DNA of 64,000 nucleotides from Streptosporangium lutulentum (GCF_030811455.1 NZ_JAUSQU010000001.1:5146001-5210000), one strand, 5' to 3'. Positions 8,516-17,757 are shown, counted from the stretch's first letter. Made by a program: numbers and translations. The notes: generated from the letters alone by a model not told the origin.

Positions 8516-8590
8516 GCTCCGCGAGTCACCGCCCGCGAACAGCTCCATGAGTCACCGTCCGCGGACGACTCCGCGATTCACCGCCCACAC
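8516..8590. repeat. Degenerate 26-base tandem repeat, three copies
   Basis: The motif CTCC(G/A)(C/T)GA(G/T)TCACCG recurs at 8517, 8543 and 8569, exactly 26 bases apart, with substitutions between copies. It lies in the noncoding stretch upstream of the histidine kinase. Its role is unknown. Confidence 0.6.
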
Positions 8591-8718
8591 CGGTCAAGCT
8601 TCATCGCGCCGCGCGTCGGCCGCCTCATGCCGCGGGCCGCGATCGGCGGCCACTGGGATGACGCGGCCTCCTCCCGGCGCAGGAGGCCGGGCCGGCCTCG
8701 CCGACCTACGATGGAACC

Positions 8719-9831
8719 GTGAGATGGATCGAACGGGCCTTCGAGCCCGGTCGCGTTCTGATCCGCACGTTCGTGCTGCTCTTCTGCCTGGTCGGGCAGT
8801 TTCTGTTCTTCGAGCACGGCGTGAACTCCCGAGACTGGGCCCTCGCGCTGGGCGCTCTCGCGCTGAGCACGCTCGGTCGTTGGTCGCCGCTCGGTTCGCT
8901 GCTGGTCCAGGTGGGGCTGCTGGCCGCCGCCGACCTGTACGGCTTCGCGGCCGTGGCGTCGATGAAGGTCCTCGCCTGCGTCCTGCTGTTCGACCTGGCG
9001 ATACGGCGCCCGGCCAGGCAGGTGGCGGTGGGCGCCGCGACGCTGGGCACGGTCGTGTGCGTCAACCTGCTCGACGAGCTCCCCCAGCAGTTGCCGTCGG
9101 TCCTGTTCCGCATCTCCGTGGTGGTCGGCGTGCCGCTGCTGCTGGCCGCCTATGTGCGGCTCGGCCTCCAGGCCGCACGCCGGGAGCGGGAGCGCGGCGA
9201 GGCGCGACTGCGAGAGGCCCGGCTGGCCGAGCGCACCGCCATCTCGCGGGAGCTGCACGACCTGGTCGCCCACCACATGTCGTCCATGGTGCTGCGGCTG
9301 GGCGTGGCCAAGCACGTGCTGCCCGCGAAGGACGACCCGCGGGTGGACGAGCTCCTGGACGGTCTGCACGCGACCAGCAGCGCGGCCCTCGCCGACATGC
9401 GCACCCTGGTGGAGGTGCTGCGTGCCCCGGGGAGGGAGCCGGCGTCGATCGTGGTGCCCGAAGGGCTGCCCGCCGCGCTCGACTCCGTGGTCGAGCACGG
9501 GCGCGGCAACGGGCTCGACGTCAGCGCCGACGTCGATCCGGCGATCGCCGGGCTCGACACCGTGCGTGGCCTGGCCGTGCTCCGGCTCACCCAGGAGGGG
9601 CTGGCCAACGTGGTCAAGCACGCGGGCCCCCTGGCCCGCGTCAGGCTGTGCGTCAGCCTGACCGAGGACGGAGCGGTACGAATGGATATGTCCAACGACG
9701 GCTCGGGAGAACCCGCGCACGGAGACGGCTACGGGCTGATCGGCATGCGCGAGCGGGTCAGTCTGCTCGGCGGGCGTTTCGACGCCGGACCGACCGAGCG
9801 TGGCTGGCGGATGTCGGCGGTGCTGCCGTGA
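8719..9831 (+). CDS. NarL-type sensor histidine kinase
   Basis: This 370-residue kinase has several N-terminal membrane helices (to about residue 148) and no large extracellular domain. A short coiled linker is followed by the HisKA_3 phosphoacceptor box RTAISRELHDLVAHH with His180. The C-terminal ATPase shows the N box (EGLANVVKHAG) and the G box (GYGLIGMRERVSLLGG). It should autophosphorylate and pass phosphate to the response regulator encoded next, whose GTG overlaps the kinase stop by four bases. The GTG start at 8719 has a weak ribosome site. The sensed signal cannot be read; the design suggests a membrane or envelope cue. Confidence 0.88.
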   Translation: MRWIERAFEPGRVLIRTFVLLFCLVGQFLFFEHGVNSRDWALALGALALSTLGRWSPLGSLLVQVGLLAAADLYGFAAVASMKVLACVLLFDLAIRRPARQVAVGAATLGTVVCVNLLDELPQQLPSVLFRISVVVGVPLLLAAYVRLGLQAARRERERGEARLREARLAERTAISRELHDLVAHHMSSMVLRLGVAKHVLPAKDDPRVDELLDGLHATSSAALADMRTLVEVLRAPGREPASIVVPEGLPAALDSVVEHGRGNGLDVSADVDPAIAGLDTVRGLAVLRLTQEGLANVVKHAGPLARVRLCVSLTEDGAVRMDMSNDGSGEPAHGDGYGLIGMRERVSLLGGRFDAGPTERGWRMSAVLP

Positions 9832-10469
9832 TCCGCGTACTCATCGCCGACGATCAGCAACTGGTCAGGCTGGGCCTGCGGATGCTGTGCGAGTCCGAGC
9901 CGGATCTGGAGGTGGTGGGCGATGCCACGAACGGAGAGGAGGCCGTACGGCTCGCCGCGCGGCTCATGCCCGACGTGGTGCTGATGGACCTGCGGATGCC
10001 GGGAGTCGACGGCATCGTCGCCACCCGGCGGATCGTCGCCGCCCGCCCCGCCACCCAGGTGCTGGCCGTCACCACGTTCGACGACGACGATCACCTCTAC
10101 CCGGTGCTGGCCGCGGGTGCGGTGGGCTTCGTCACGAAGGACACCCCGCCAGGCGACCTGCTGCACGCGATCCGCGGAGCGGCGCGAGGAGAGAGGACGT
10201 TCAGTCAGTCGCCGCTGCGCAGACTGGTGGATCAGGCCGCCTCCGGCCACCGGACGCCGCCTGCGATTTCCGCGCTGCCGTCGTCGCTCACCGAGCGCGA
10301 GCGCGAGGTGCTCGTGCTCGTCGCCGAGGGACTGTCGAACCGGGAGATCGCGGAGCGGCTGTACATCGGCGTCACCACGGTCAAGAGCCACGTCGCCGGC
10401 CTGATGAACAAGACCGGCTGCCAGAACCGCATCGGCCTGGCGGTGCTCGCGAACCGGGCAGGGCGCTGA
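9828..10469 (+). CDS. LuxR/NarL-family response regulator
   Basis: The 213-residue regulator has a receiver domain with the acidic pair DD at residues 8-9, phosphoacceptor Asp54 (VLMDLRMPG) and conserved Lys104 (VTKD). A C-terminal LuxR helix-turn-helix follows ([36 protein letters not shown]). The GTG at 9828 overlaps the kinase TGA, so the pair is translationally coupled. It probably controls genes outside or beside this locus; no target site is identifiable here. Confidence 0.92.
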   Translation: MIRVLIADDQQLVRLGLRMLCESEPDLEVVGDATNGEEAVRLAARLMPDVVLMDLRMPGVDGIVATRRIVAARPATQVLAVTTFDDDDHLYPVLAAGAVGFVTKDTPPGDLLHAIRGAARGERTFSQSPLRRLVDQAASGHRTPPAISALPSSLTEREREVLVLVAEGLSNREIAERLYIGVTTVKSHVAGLMNKTGCQNRIGLAVLANRAGR

Positions 10470-10632
10470 TCCCCCTCGGGGCCGTCCGATGAGACGTCGA
10501 CGCCTCACCGACGGCGCCCCGGCCCTCCCGCGCGGTCGAATCGAGCCTCCGGGCGGCGGCCGGTGTGGCGTCCCCACGGCCGGGAAAGACGTCCCTGTAC
10601 GGGGAGGCCGGGAGTCGACGGGCTGAGTTCTC

Positions 10633-11403
10633 ATGATGCTGGTAGGGACGTCCGGCTGGCAGTACGCCGACTGGCGCGGGGTGCTGTATCCGTCCGGCGT
10701 GCCCCAGCGTCTCTGGCTTGAGCGGTACGGCGAGCGCTTCGAGACGGTCGAGAACAACAACACCTTCTACCGGCTGCCGACGCGCCAGACCTTCGAGAGC
10801 TGGAAGGACCGCACCCCGGACGCATTCGTCATGGCGATCAAGGCGAGCCGGTTCCTCACCCACGTCAAACGGCTGAAGGACCCGCGGGAGCCGGTCGAGC
10901 GGCTGATGGCGGCGGCCGACGGCCTGGGGCCCAAGCTCGGGCCGGTCCTGTTGCAGCTGCCTCCGACGTTGAGGGCGGACCCCGAACTGCTTGACGCGTG
11001 CCTGGGGTGTTTCCCCGCTCGTGTGCGGGTCGCCGTCGAGCCGCGGCACGCGTCCTGGTGGAGCGAATCCGTCCGCGAGGTGCTGTCGGCGCACGGCGCG
11101 GCCCTGTGCTGGGCCGACCGGCTCGGCCGCCCGCAGACGCCCCTGTGGCGGACCGCCGACTGGGGCTACCTGCGGTTTCACGAGGGACGGGCCCACCCTT
11201 GGCCCTCGTACGGCGACGGCGCGCTCCGCTCCTGGCTGCGCCGTCTGGACGCGGAGTGGGACCGTCGCTGTGACGTTCATGTGTACTTCAACAACGATCC
11301 GGGCGGCGCGGCGGTACGGAACACCGTCCGGTACGCGGAACTCGCCTCCGCCGGGGGATGGCCGGTGAGCCGTACGCCCGCCGGTGACCTGGCACGTCGG
11401 TGA
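10633..11403 (+). CDS. DUF72 (YecE-type) family protein
   Basis: This 256-residue TIM-barrel-like protein starts MMLVGTSGWQYADWRGVLYP. It has the DUF72 signatures FETVENNNTFYRLP, FVMAIKASRFLTH, LGPVLLQLPP and the C-terminal VYFNNDPGGAAVRN. Biochemical function in the family is unsettled. It stands alone between the two-component pair and the S37 peptidase, in the same direction. The length is normal for the family. Confidence 0.88.
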   Translation: MMLVGTSGWQYADWRGVLYPSGVPQRLWLERYGERFETVENNNTFYRLPTRQTFESWKDRTPDAFVMAIKASRFLTHVKRLKDPREPVERLMAAADGLGPKLGPVLLQLPPTLRADPELLDACLGCFPARVRVAVEPRHASWWSESVREVLSAHGAALCWADRLGRPQTPLWRTADWGYLRFHEGRAHPWPSYGDGALRSWLRRLDAEWDRRCDVHVYFNNDPGGAAVRNTVRYAELASAGGWPVSRTPAGDLARR

Positions 11404-11699
11404 GTCCGGGGTCCCGGAACGGCTGACGTGCCGGCCGAAAGAGCCCGCGACGAGGGACGCCGAGGCCGACCGGAGGAGTCCGTACGGCGGGCGACCGATC
11501 GAGCCGGCCACCGCCCCGGCCGTGGCGTTCGACCCCAGGGCGACTCCGCGAAGGCGGCACCCGCATGATCCAGTTGCCGCGCACATCTCCTAAAACGCGA
11601 TAAATGTCTCTAAGGTAACGATGGGGCGTTCGCTTCTCGATGGCCATCGAAGCGCAAGACGCCACCTCTCCCCCACGCGGCTCCATCCCCCCAGGAGAC

Positions 11700-13127
11700 A
11701 TGATCGTGCGAACCCGGGCACTTCCCGCCCTCATACTCTCGCTGCTCACCGCCGGTTCTCTCGCCCTGCCCGCCACGGCTCAGGCGCAGGCGCGACCGGC
11801 CGCCCCGCCCGCCGTGGCGGTCGAGGACACCCTGCTGGCCAGGCTCAAGGCCATCCCCGGCCTGAGCGTGGTCTCCGAGACCCAGCCGAGCGGCTACCGG
11901 TTCTTCGTTCTCAGCTTCACCCAGCCGGTGGACCACCGCCACCCCCGCAAGGGGACGTACCAGCAGCGGCTCACCCTGCTGCACCGGGCCGAGAACGCGC
12001 CGACGGTGCTCTTCACCGGCGGGTACGGCCTGGCCGTGAATCCGACCTCCTCCCGGACCGAGCCGACGCGGCTGCTCGACGGCAACCAGGTCTCGGTCGA
12101 GCACCGGTTCTTCCGTTCGTCCCGGCCGGACCCGGCGGACTGGAACGATCTCGACATCTGGCAGGAGGCCAGTGACGAGCACCGCATCGTCCAGGCGCTC
12201 AAGACGGTCTACTCCGGCAAGTGGATCCAGACGGGCGCGAGCAAGGGCGGCATGACCTCGGTCTACCACCGGCGCTTCTACCCCGGCGACGTGGACGGCG
12301 TGGTGGCCTACGTCGCGCCGAACGACCCGGTCAACCGCTCCGACAGGGCCTACGACACGTTCTTCGACAAGGTCGGCGACGCCGCCTGCCGTACGGCGCT
12401 GGAGAACGTGCAGAAGGAGGCGCTCAAGCGCCGTAACCGGCTGGTGCCCAAGCTGGAGGCGGACGCCGCGCTGAACGGCCAGACCTTCACCCGGACGCTG
12501 GGTACCGCCGACCGGTCGTTCGAGATGACGGTGCTCGACACGGTGTGGGCGTTCTGGCAGTACTCCAGCGTGGCCGACTGCGCGACCGTGCCGCCCGCCA
12601 CGGCCTCCGACGACGAGATCTACGACTGGATCGACTCCGTCGCGGGCTTCCTGTTCTACACCGACCAGGGCATGGAGTACTACGCGCCGTACTACTACCA
12701 GGCGGCCAACCAGCTCGGCTGGCCCGAGCTGAAGTTCAAGCACCTTCGCGGCCTGGCCCGTTATCCCGGTCTCTACCAGCCCAACTCGGTCCTCCCCGCC
12801 GAGCTGCGCTCCTCGCACGACCCGCGGCCGATGCTGGACGTGGACCACTGGGTGCGCAAGCAGTCGAGCCGGATGATGTTCGTCTACGGCGAGAACGACC
12901 CGTGGAGCGCGGAGCGGTTCACACCCAGCCGGAACGACTCCCACCTGTACGTCGCGCCGGGCGCCAACCACGGGGCGAACATCGCCGGTCTGGCCGAGCC
13001 CGACCGTCAGGCGGCGACGGCGACCCTGCGGCGCTGGGCCGGGGTGGCCGACGTCCCGCCGTCCGCGCGGAACACTCCGCCGTCCGTCCCCGACGACGAC
13101 ATGCTCCCCGTCCGCCGTCCGTCCTGA
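11700..13127 (+). CDS. Secreted S37 (PS-10 type) serine peptidase
   Basis: The 475-residue protein has a Sec signal peptide: basic VRTRA, then a hydrophobic core ending ALPATAQAQA near residue 31. The mature part matches prolyl/tripeptidyl aminopeptidases of family S37: HRFFRSSRP, the nucleophile elbow GASKGG with Ser181, and late YGENDPWSAERF (Asp) and GANHGANI (His). It is expected to trim proline-containing peptides outside the cell. The ATG at 11700 follows AGGAG; upstream in-frame codons would ruin the signal peptide. A strong hairpin follows two bases after the stop. Confidence 0.87.
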   Translation: MIVRTRALPALILSLLTAGSLALPATAQAQARPAAPPAVAVEDTLLARLKAIPGLSVVSETQPSGYRFFVLSFTQPVDHRHPRKGTYQQRLTLLHRAENAPTVLFTGGYGLAVNPTSSRTEPTRLLDGNQVSVEHRFFRSSRPDPADWNDLDIWQEASDEHRIVQALKTVYSGKWIQTGASKGGMTSVYHRRFYPGDVDGVVAYVAPNDPVNRSDRAYDTFFDKVGDAACRTALENVQKEALKRRNRLVPKLEADAALNGQTFTRTLGTADRSFEMTVLDTVWAFWQYSSVADCATVPPATASDDEIYDWIDSVAGFLFYTDQGMEYYAPYYYQAANQLGWPELKFKHLRGLARYPGLYQPNSVLPAELRSSHDPRPMLDVDHWVRKQSSRMMFVYGENDPWSAERFTPSRNDSHLYVAPGANHGANIAGLAEPDRQAATATLRRWAGVADVPPSARNTPPSVPDDDMLPVRRPS

Positions 13128-13128
13128 G

Positions 13129-13172
13129 CCTCGCCTGCCGTACGGCTCACGTGAGCCGTACGGCAGGTGAGG
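13129..13172. terminator. Strong bidirectional-looking terminator after the S37 gene
   Basis: Bases 13129-13150 pair with 13151-13172 as a 22-pair inverted repeat with one G-T wobble, directly after the stop codon at 13127. It has no T-run, as is usual in actinomycetes. Its core arm GCCGTACGGCTC repeats the stem at 2741-2767. Confidence 0.85.
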
Positions 13173-13233
13173 TGTGCGGAGCCGACCCGGCCGTGGTGGT
13201 GACGAGCCGGGTCGGCGGCGCGTCGGCCGGTAT

Positions 13234-13264
13234 CCTGAGACGCCTTCTTGAAAGGCGTCTCAGG
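13234..13264. terminator. Terminator of the DUF2786 gene
   Basis: A perfect 13-pair stem (13234-13246 with 13252-13264) closes a five-base loop. It overlaps the stop codon of the leftward DUF2786 gene at 13260. Together with the hairpin at 13129 it isolates two convergent transcription units. Confidence 0.8.
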
Positions 13265-13961
13265 AGCTTTTCTCAGGGACCTTCGGACGGGTGTCCAGCA
13301 CGGCCTGGTCGGCCGCGACCAGGCCGGCGATCCAGCCCTCGCGGTTGCCGATCGCGCTCGGGCCGAACGTGTCCAGCGTGGGGAAGAGCCGCGCGACCTT
13401 GTCGTCGACCGCCTGGTTCCTCGCCGCCAGCACCGGCAGCAGGTCCCTGCCCGTCTCGGCGGACGCCCGCCGGACCGCCTCACCGGTGGCGTCGAGCAAC
13501 CGCTCCCCGATCCGCTGGGCGTAGGCGGTCAGGAACGACTGCCTGAACGAACGGGTACGCGAGCGGCCCGAGTGATCCCGGCGGGAACCGGCACGGGTCA
13601 TCGCGGTGACCGCCTGCACCAGTAGGGAGGTGAACAGCACCTCCACCGCGCGCAGGTCGGGCGTGAAGCCCAGCACCGTGGCGAACCCCGGCTCCCTGTG
13701 CCAGATCGAGCGGCAGCGGTTGGCCGAGGCGACCACGTGCAGCAGCATCAGCTTGGGCACCTCGTACGGCGCGTCGACGCTCAGCCGGCGGACCTGCGGC
13801 TCCTCGGCGCCGGACCGGCCGCCCGATCCCTCGGCCAGCATCGCGGCGTCGATGCTGTGCCGGGCCATCAGCGACTGGGCCGCGGCCGTGAACGTCTCGG
13901 CCTCGGCCTCGAACTCCGTCGACTCGGCCTTGGCCAGCAGCGCCCGCACCCGGGTCAGCAT
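13260..13961 (-). CDS. DUF2786 domain protein
   Basis: The 233-residue protein opens MLTRVRALLAKAESTEFEAEAETFTAAAQSL and MARHSIDAAML, the DUF2786 hallmark. The middle part (VPKLMLLHVVASANRCRSIW) and C-terminal helices are of unknown use. ATG 13961 has a weak ribosome site. The frame is open a further 14 codons upstream, to the region overlapping the previous stop, so coupled initiation at a non-standard codon is possible. It follows the coiled-coil gene by 35 bases and is likely co-transcribed with it. Its function is unknown. Confidence 0.8.
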   Translation of the reverse strand: MLTRVRALLAKAESTEFEAEAETFTAAAQSLMARHSIDAAMLAEGSGGRSGAEEPQVRRLSVDAPYEVPKLMLLHVVASANRCRSIWHREPGFATVLGFTPDLRAVEVLFTSLLVQAVTAMTRAGSRRDHSGRSRTRSFRQSFLTAYAQRIGERLLDATGEAVRRASAETGRDLLPVLAARNQAVDDKVARLFPTLDTFGPSAIGNREGWIAGLVAADQAVLDTRPKVPEKSS

Positions 13962-13996
13962 CCGCTCGTCGACCGCCCGGTCCGAGGGGCCGGTGA

Positions 13997-15079
13997 CTAT
14001 GCTCGCACCTGCTCGACCAGCGCCCTGTGGAGAAGGATCTCTTCGGAGGTGGCCCAGCGATATCCGGGACGGATGACGCTCACCGGAGTTCCGGGCTCCG
14101 GTGCGCCGGCCAGAGGCTCGTGCAGCGCGGGGTCGAAGCCCGGCTCCTCGCCCACCGCGCCGACGGGGTGCAGCGCCTGCCCCGCGACGAGGTTCCGCAC
14201 CCGCTCGACGATGAGCTCCGGGGTGGCTCTGCCGATCACCATCTCCTCGACCTCGGCCGCGAGGCCGGCGAGCGCGCGGACGACGTCGATCCTAAGCTGG
14301 CGCTCCTGGGAGGTGCGGAGCCTGATCGCCCTGTCGCTCGCGCTCCGCAGATCCCGTTCGAGACGTTCGCACCGCTCGGCGAGCACCCGTGCCCGTTCTT
14401 CCGCCGCCTCGACCGCGTCGGCCGCGTCGGCCGCCGGCGAGGAGGACGTCCGGATCGGTGCGGGCGTCTCCCGCGCGGTCGCCTTCGCGCCGGCTTCGGC
14501 CGGAGGAGCCGCGGGAATCTCCGGAACCGCCTCGGGAGCCGTGGCGGAAACCGCAGGAGCCGCCGGAGGGGTCTCGGGAACCGGAGAGGCCGTCGCTTCG
14601 GCTCCGGCGGAGGGATCCGGAGAGTCGATCACGTCCTCGGCCGGACGCGGCCACACCCACCTGTATGTGTTCGCCCTGATGCGAACGTCGTCACGCTTGG
14701 ACAGTTTCGCCTGCACGCCCCTCCACGCTCGTTCCACGGCGGCAGGCTCCAGGCCGAGCTCGATGAGGAGCTCCTTGATGGCCTGGGCCTTGAGCCCTTT
14801 CGAGCTCTCGCGAAGGAGCTCCACGACCACGGCGACAGGATCGGAGGTGAACCGCTCGATGAGGGCGGGCAGGTCCATCAGGAACTGATGCCGCCGGGTG
14901 CCGGCGACGGCCAGCAGGTTCTCGCCTCCGAGTCGTACGTTCTCCTCTACCGCTCCATCGTCGTTCCACTGGACCCTGGCGAGGGTCCCGGTGCGTGAAA
15001 GCACCGTCCCCACGCGGAGTCGCTCATCCGGACCCTGCGGCCTGCGCACCGCGACCTCTACTCGATCCACGACACTCAC
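13997..15079 (-). CDS. Hypothetical protein: N-terminal winged-helix-like region and coiled coil
   Basis: This 360-residue protein has a first domain with a KOW- or Tudor-like start (RVGTVLSRTGTLARVQWNDDGAVEENV). A helical part follows (VVELLRESSKGLKAQAIKELLIELGL), ending VRIRANTYRWVWP and resembling a winged helix. After an Ala/Pro linker (about residues 150-225) there is a charged coiled coil (EERARVLAERCERLERDLRSASDRA). The C-terminal segment ends GYRWATSEEILLHRALVEQV. A GTG at 15079 begins the frame. I do not recognise a named family. The domain set suggests a nucleic-acid-associated protein, which is inference. Confidence 0.7.
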   Translation of the reverse strand: MSVVDRVEVAVRRPQGPDERLRVGTVLSRTGTLARVQWNDDGAVEENVRLGGENLLAVAGTRRHQFLMDLPALIERFTSDPVAVVVELLRESSKGLKAQAIKELLIELGLEPAAVERAWRGVQAKLSKRDDVRIRANTYRWVWPRPAEDVIDSPDPSAGAEATASPVPETPPAAPAVSATAPEAVPEIPAAPPAEAGAKATARETPAPIRTSSSPAADAADAVEAAEERARVLAERCERLERDLRSASDRAIRLRTSQERQLRIDVVRALAGLAAEVEEMVIGRATPELIVERVRNLVAGQALHPVGAVGEEPGFDPALHEPLAGAPEPGTPVSVIRPGYRWATSEEILLHRALVEQVRA

Positions 15080-15416
15080 TGTATGGGCATCGACTCGGCC
15101 AGGAGTCCTCAGGTCTCCGAGCGGGCGGGCCCTTGGACGACGCGCCCGGCACCTCGGCCGCGCACGATCGGAGGTGGCGGCCGGGCCCTTCCCCCGAAGA
15201 GGTCCTCGGCTTCGGGCTTTGCATGATCGACGGCATCTCGTACCATCCTGCTACCGACGCTTCTCCCCTGACGGACGAGCGCATCGGCAGGACGCACAGG
15301 GGCGCTCATCGCGTCCTGCCCCTTGCCCGGCGAACCGATCGGGTCATCCCATCATGAGCACCCAAGGCCGGCGGCGCCCGGCCGCCGATGCGCAGGTGAC
15401 CGAGAAGGAGTCCACG
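15080..15416. other. Divergent intergenic region, no gene seen
   Basis: Some 337 bases separate the leftward coiled-coil gene and the rightward Sir2 gene. It must contain promoters for both. The Sir2 ribosome site AAGGAG lies at its right end. I see no recognisable protein or RNA in it. Confidence 0.5.
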
Positions 15417-16139
15417 ATGAACGCGATCACCGTCATGACCGGCGCGGGCATCTCCACCGAGTCCGGCATCCCCGACTACCGCGGAGCCGGCGGCCTGTGG
15501 CGCGCCGATCCTGACCACCAGAAGCTCGTCACCATCGACTACTACCTGGCCGACCCGGACATCCGCCGCCGCTCCTGGCGGTTCCGCCGCGACAGCCCGG
15601 CCTGGGGCGCCGAACCCAACCCCGCCCACCTGGCGCTGGTCGAGCTGGAGAAGGCCGGCAAGCTCGACTGGCTCATCACCCAGAACGTCGACGGTCTCCA
15701 TCAGAAAGCCGGATCCGATCCCGGCCGGGTGCTTGAACTGCACGGCAACATGTTCGGCGTCGTCTGCACCGGATGCGCCGCCCGATCGACCCTGCGAGAG
15801 GCCCTGGACCGGATCGACGCGGGCGACCCCGACCCCGCCTGCCCGGACTGCGGTGCGATCCTCAAGACCGCCACCGTCATGTTCGGCGAGGCGCTCTCCC
15901 CCAGGACCACGACCCGGGCGATCCAGGCAGCCGAGCGCGGTGGGGTGTTCATCGCGATCGGCACCTCGTTGCAGGTGCAGCCGGCGGCCTCGCTCGCCCG
16001 GATCGCGGTGGAGTCCGGCGCCCGTCTGATCATCGTCAACGCCGACCCCACTCCCTACGACGAACTGGCCACCGAGGTGATCCGCGACCCCATCGGCGTC
16101 GCCGTTCCCCCGCTCCTCGCCCGCCTCGCCCAGGAGTGA
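15417..16139 (+). CDS. Sir2-family NAD-dependent protein deacylase
   Basis: The 240-residue sirtuin shows the NAD-binding motif TGAGISTESGIPDYRG, then TQNVDGLH, the catalytic His in LELHGN, and a zinc ribbon of four cysteines (CTGC and CPDC, about 35 residues apart). GTSLQVQPAASL and IIVNADPTPYD complete the Rossmann part. It removes acyl groups from protein lysines using NAD. The ATG at 15417 has AAGGAG seven bases upstream. It stands alone and its substrates are unknown. Confidence 0.92.
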   Translation: MNAITVMTGAGISTESGIPDYRGAGGLWRADPDHQKLVTIDYYLADPDIRRRSWRFRRDSPAWGAEPNPAHLALVELEKAGKLDWLITQNVDGLHQKAGSDPGRVLELHGNMFGVVCTGCAARSTLREALDRIDAGDPDPACPDCGAILKTATVMFGEALSPRTTTRAIQAAERGGVFIAIGTSLQVQPAASLARIAVESGARLIIVNADPTPYDELATEVIRDPIGVAVPPLLARLAQE

Positions 16140-16239
16140 CCCGGCCGTCCCCGGTCGATGAGCGCCTTACCGGCAGGTGCTCGTCGGCCGGGTGACGGAC
16201 CTTCTCGTGATCCGTTCGCCGGCTCGTGATCGCGTCACC

Positions 16240-16321
16240 GGCTTGGGCCTCATCTCGCCGCGGGCCGGCAGGTCGTCATCGGCCTGGGCCTCATCTCGCC
16301 GCAGGCCGGCGGGCCGTCATC
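16240..16321. repeat. Two direct copies of a 41-base unit upstream of ugd
   Basis: Bases 16240-16280 and 16281-16321 are adjacent 41-base units that differ at about four positions. Both contain TGGGCCTCATCTCGCCGC. They sit in the noncoding region between the Sir2 stop and the UDP-glucose dehydrogenase start. They may be a simple duplication or a doubled protein-binding site. Confidence 0.7.
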
Positions 16322-16446
16322 GGGCCGGGGCCGAGTATCTGGTGCCCCATGTTTACCGTACCGGCCGCGTGAGGGACGTCCCGGCGCCCGCAGCCGCCAA
16401 GGTTGGTCCTCACGCCGTACTCCTCGAGGAAAGGGACGATGAACAC

Positions 16447-17757
16447 GTGCGAATGACGGTGATCGGATGTGGCCATCTGGGCGCGACGCACGCGGCCTCG
16501 ATGGCGGAGATCGGCCATGAAGTGGTCAGCGTGGACATCGACGAAAGCAAGATCGCCATCCTGCGGTCGGGACGGTCCTGGTTCCACGAACCGGAGCTGG
16601 ACGAGATGCTCGCCCGGCACGTCGCCTCCGGACGGCTGCGGTTCACCACCGACTTCGCCGAGGCCGGTGAGTTCGGGGAGATGCACTTCCTCGGGGTCGC
16701 CACTCCGAGCATGCGCGGCCGGGACGACTACGACCTCTCGCAGGTGTTCTCCGCGGTGCGCTCCCTGGCCCCGTACCTGCGCCGGCCCTGCGTGATCGTC
16801 GGCAAGTCCACGGTGCCGGTCGGCACCACGGAGGCGGCCCAGGCGCTGGTCAGGGAACTGGCCCCGGCCGGGGACGGCGTCGACGTCGCCTGGAACCCCG
16901 AGTTCCTCCGGGAGGGTCACGCGGTGCGTGACACGCTGCGCCCGGACCGCATCGTCGTCGGAGTCACCTCCACGCGGGTGGAGGAGAGGATCCGCGAGGC
17001 GTATCGCCCGATCACCGACGCCGGGGTCCCGATGCTCGTCACCGATCCGGCCACGTGCGAGCTCGTCAAGGGGGCGGCGAACACCTTCCTGTCGATGAAG
17101 ATCTCCTTCATCAACGCGATGTCCGACGTCTGCGAAGCCGCCGGCGCCGACGTCACCCAGCTCGCCGACGCCCTCGGCCTGGACCCGCGGATCGGCCGGG
17201 CGTTCCTGGACGCCGGCATCGGCTACGGCGGCGGCTGCCTGCCCAAGGACACCCGCGCGTTCGCCGCCCGCGCCCGCGAGCTCGGCGTGGACCACGCGGT
17301 GGATCTGCTGACCGCGGTGGATCGGATCAACGTCAGCCGCCGCGAACGGGTGGTGGAGATGACCCGGAAGGCGTGCGGCGGTGACATCACCGGCCGCCGT
17401 ATCGGTGTGTGGGGGGCCGCCTTCAAGGTGGGCACCGACGACGTGCGCGACTCCCCGGCCCTCGACGTCGCGGCTCGGTTCCACGCGCTCGGGGCGACGG
17501 TCATGATCTACGACCCGATGGCGGTGGAGAACGCCCGCGCCATCCACCCGGAGCTCGGCTACGCCGACGACGCCCTGACCGCCGCCGCCGAGGCGGACGT
17601 CCTGGTGACCATGACCGCCTGGCCGGAGTTCCGGGCCATCGACCCCAACGCGGTGGCCGAGGTGGTGAACCGGCGAGTCATGATCGACGCCCGCAACGCC
17701 GTCGAGGTCCCCGACTGGCACGACGCCGACTGGACGCTGCACCGGCTTGGCTGCTGA
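16447..17757 (+). CDS. ugd: UDP-glucose 6-dehydrogenase
   Basis: The 436-residue enzyme oxidises UDP-glucose to UDP-glucuronate with two NAD. It has the Rossmann motif VIGCGHLGATHA, the substrate-region KGAANTFLSMKISFINAMSD and the catalytic cysteine in GYGGGCLPKD. The C-terminal UDP-binding domain shows VWGAAFKVGTDDVRDSPA. GTG 16447 has AAAGGG upstream; ATG 16453 is an alternative. Members of this family also act on GDP-mannose or UDP-N-acetyl sugars, so the exact nucleotide sugar is probable rather than certain. No glycosyltransferase cluster adjoins it. Its product could feed exopolysaccharide or antibiotic sugars. Confidence 0.85.
   Translation: MRMTVIGCGHLGATHAASMAEIGHEVVSVDIDESKIAILRSGRSWFHEPELDEMLARHVASGRLRFTTDFAEAGEFGEMHFLGVATPSMRGRDDYDLSQVFSAVRSLAPYLRRPCVIVGKSTVPVGTTEAAQALVRELAPAGDGVDVAWNPEFLREGHAVRDTLRPDRIVVGVTSTRVEERIREAYRPITDAGVPMLVTDPATCELVKGAANTFLSMKISFINAMSDVCEAAGADVTQLADALGLDPRIGRAFLDAGIGYGGGCLPKDTRAFAARARELGVDHAVDLLTAVDRINVSRRERVVEMTRKACGGDITGRRIGVWGAAFKVGTDDVRDSPALDVAARFHALGATVMIYDPMAVENARAIHPELGYADDALTAAAEADVLVTMTAWPEFRAIDPNAVAEVVNRRVMIDARNAVEVPDWHDADWTLHRLGC

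Noticed and set aside
8516..8590. Possible CRISPR array because of the regular 26-base period
   Set aside because: Copies are adjacent with no unique spacers between them and diverge from each other, so this is a tandem repeat. No CRISPR array or cas gene is seen anywhere in the window.
8547..10469. A 640-codon frame that appears to fuse an N-terminal extension to the response regulator
   Set aside because: The extension is the kinase gene read in the wrong frame. The regulator starts at GTG 9828, overlapping the kinase stop.
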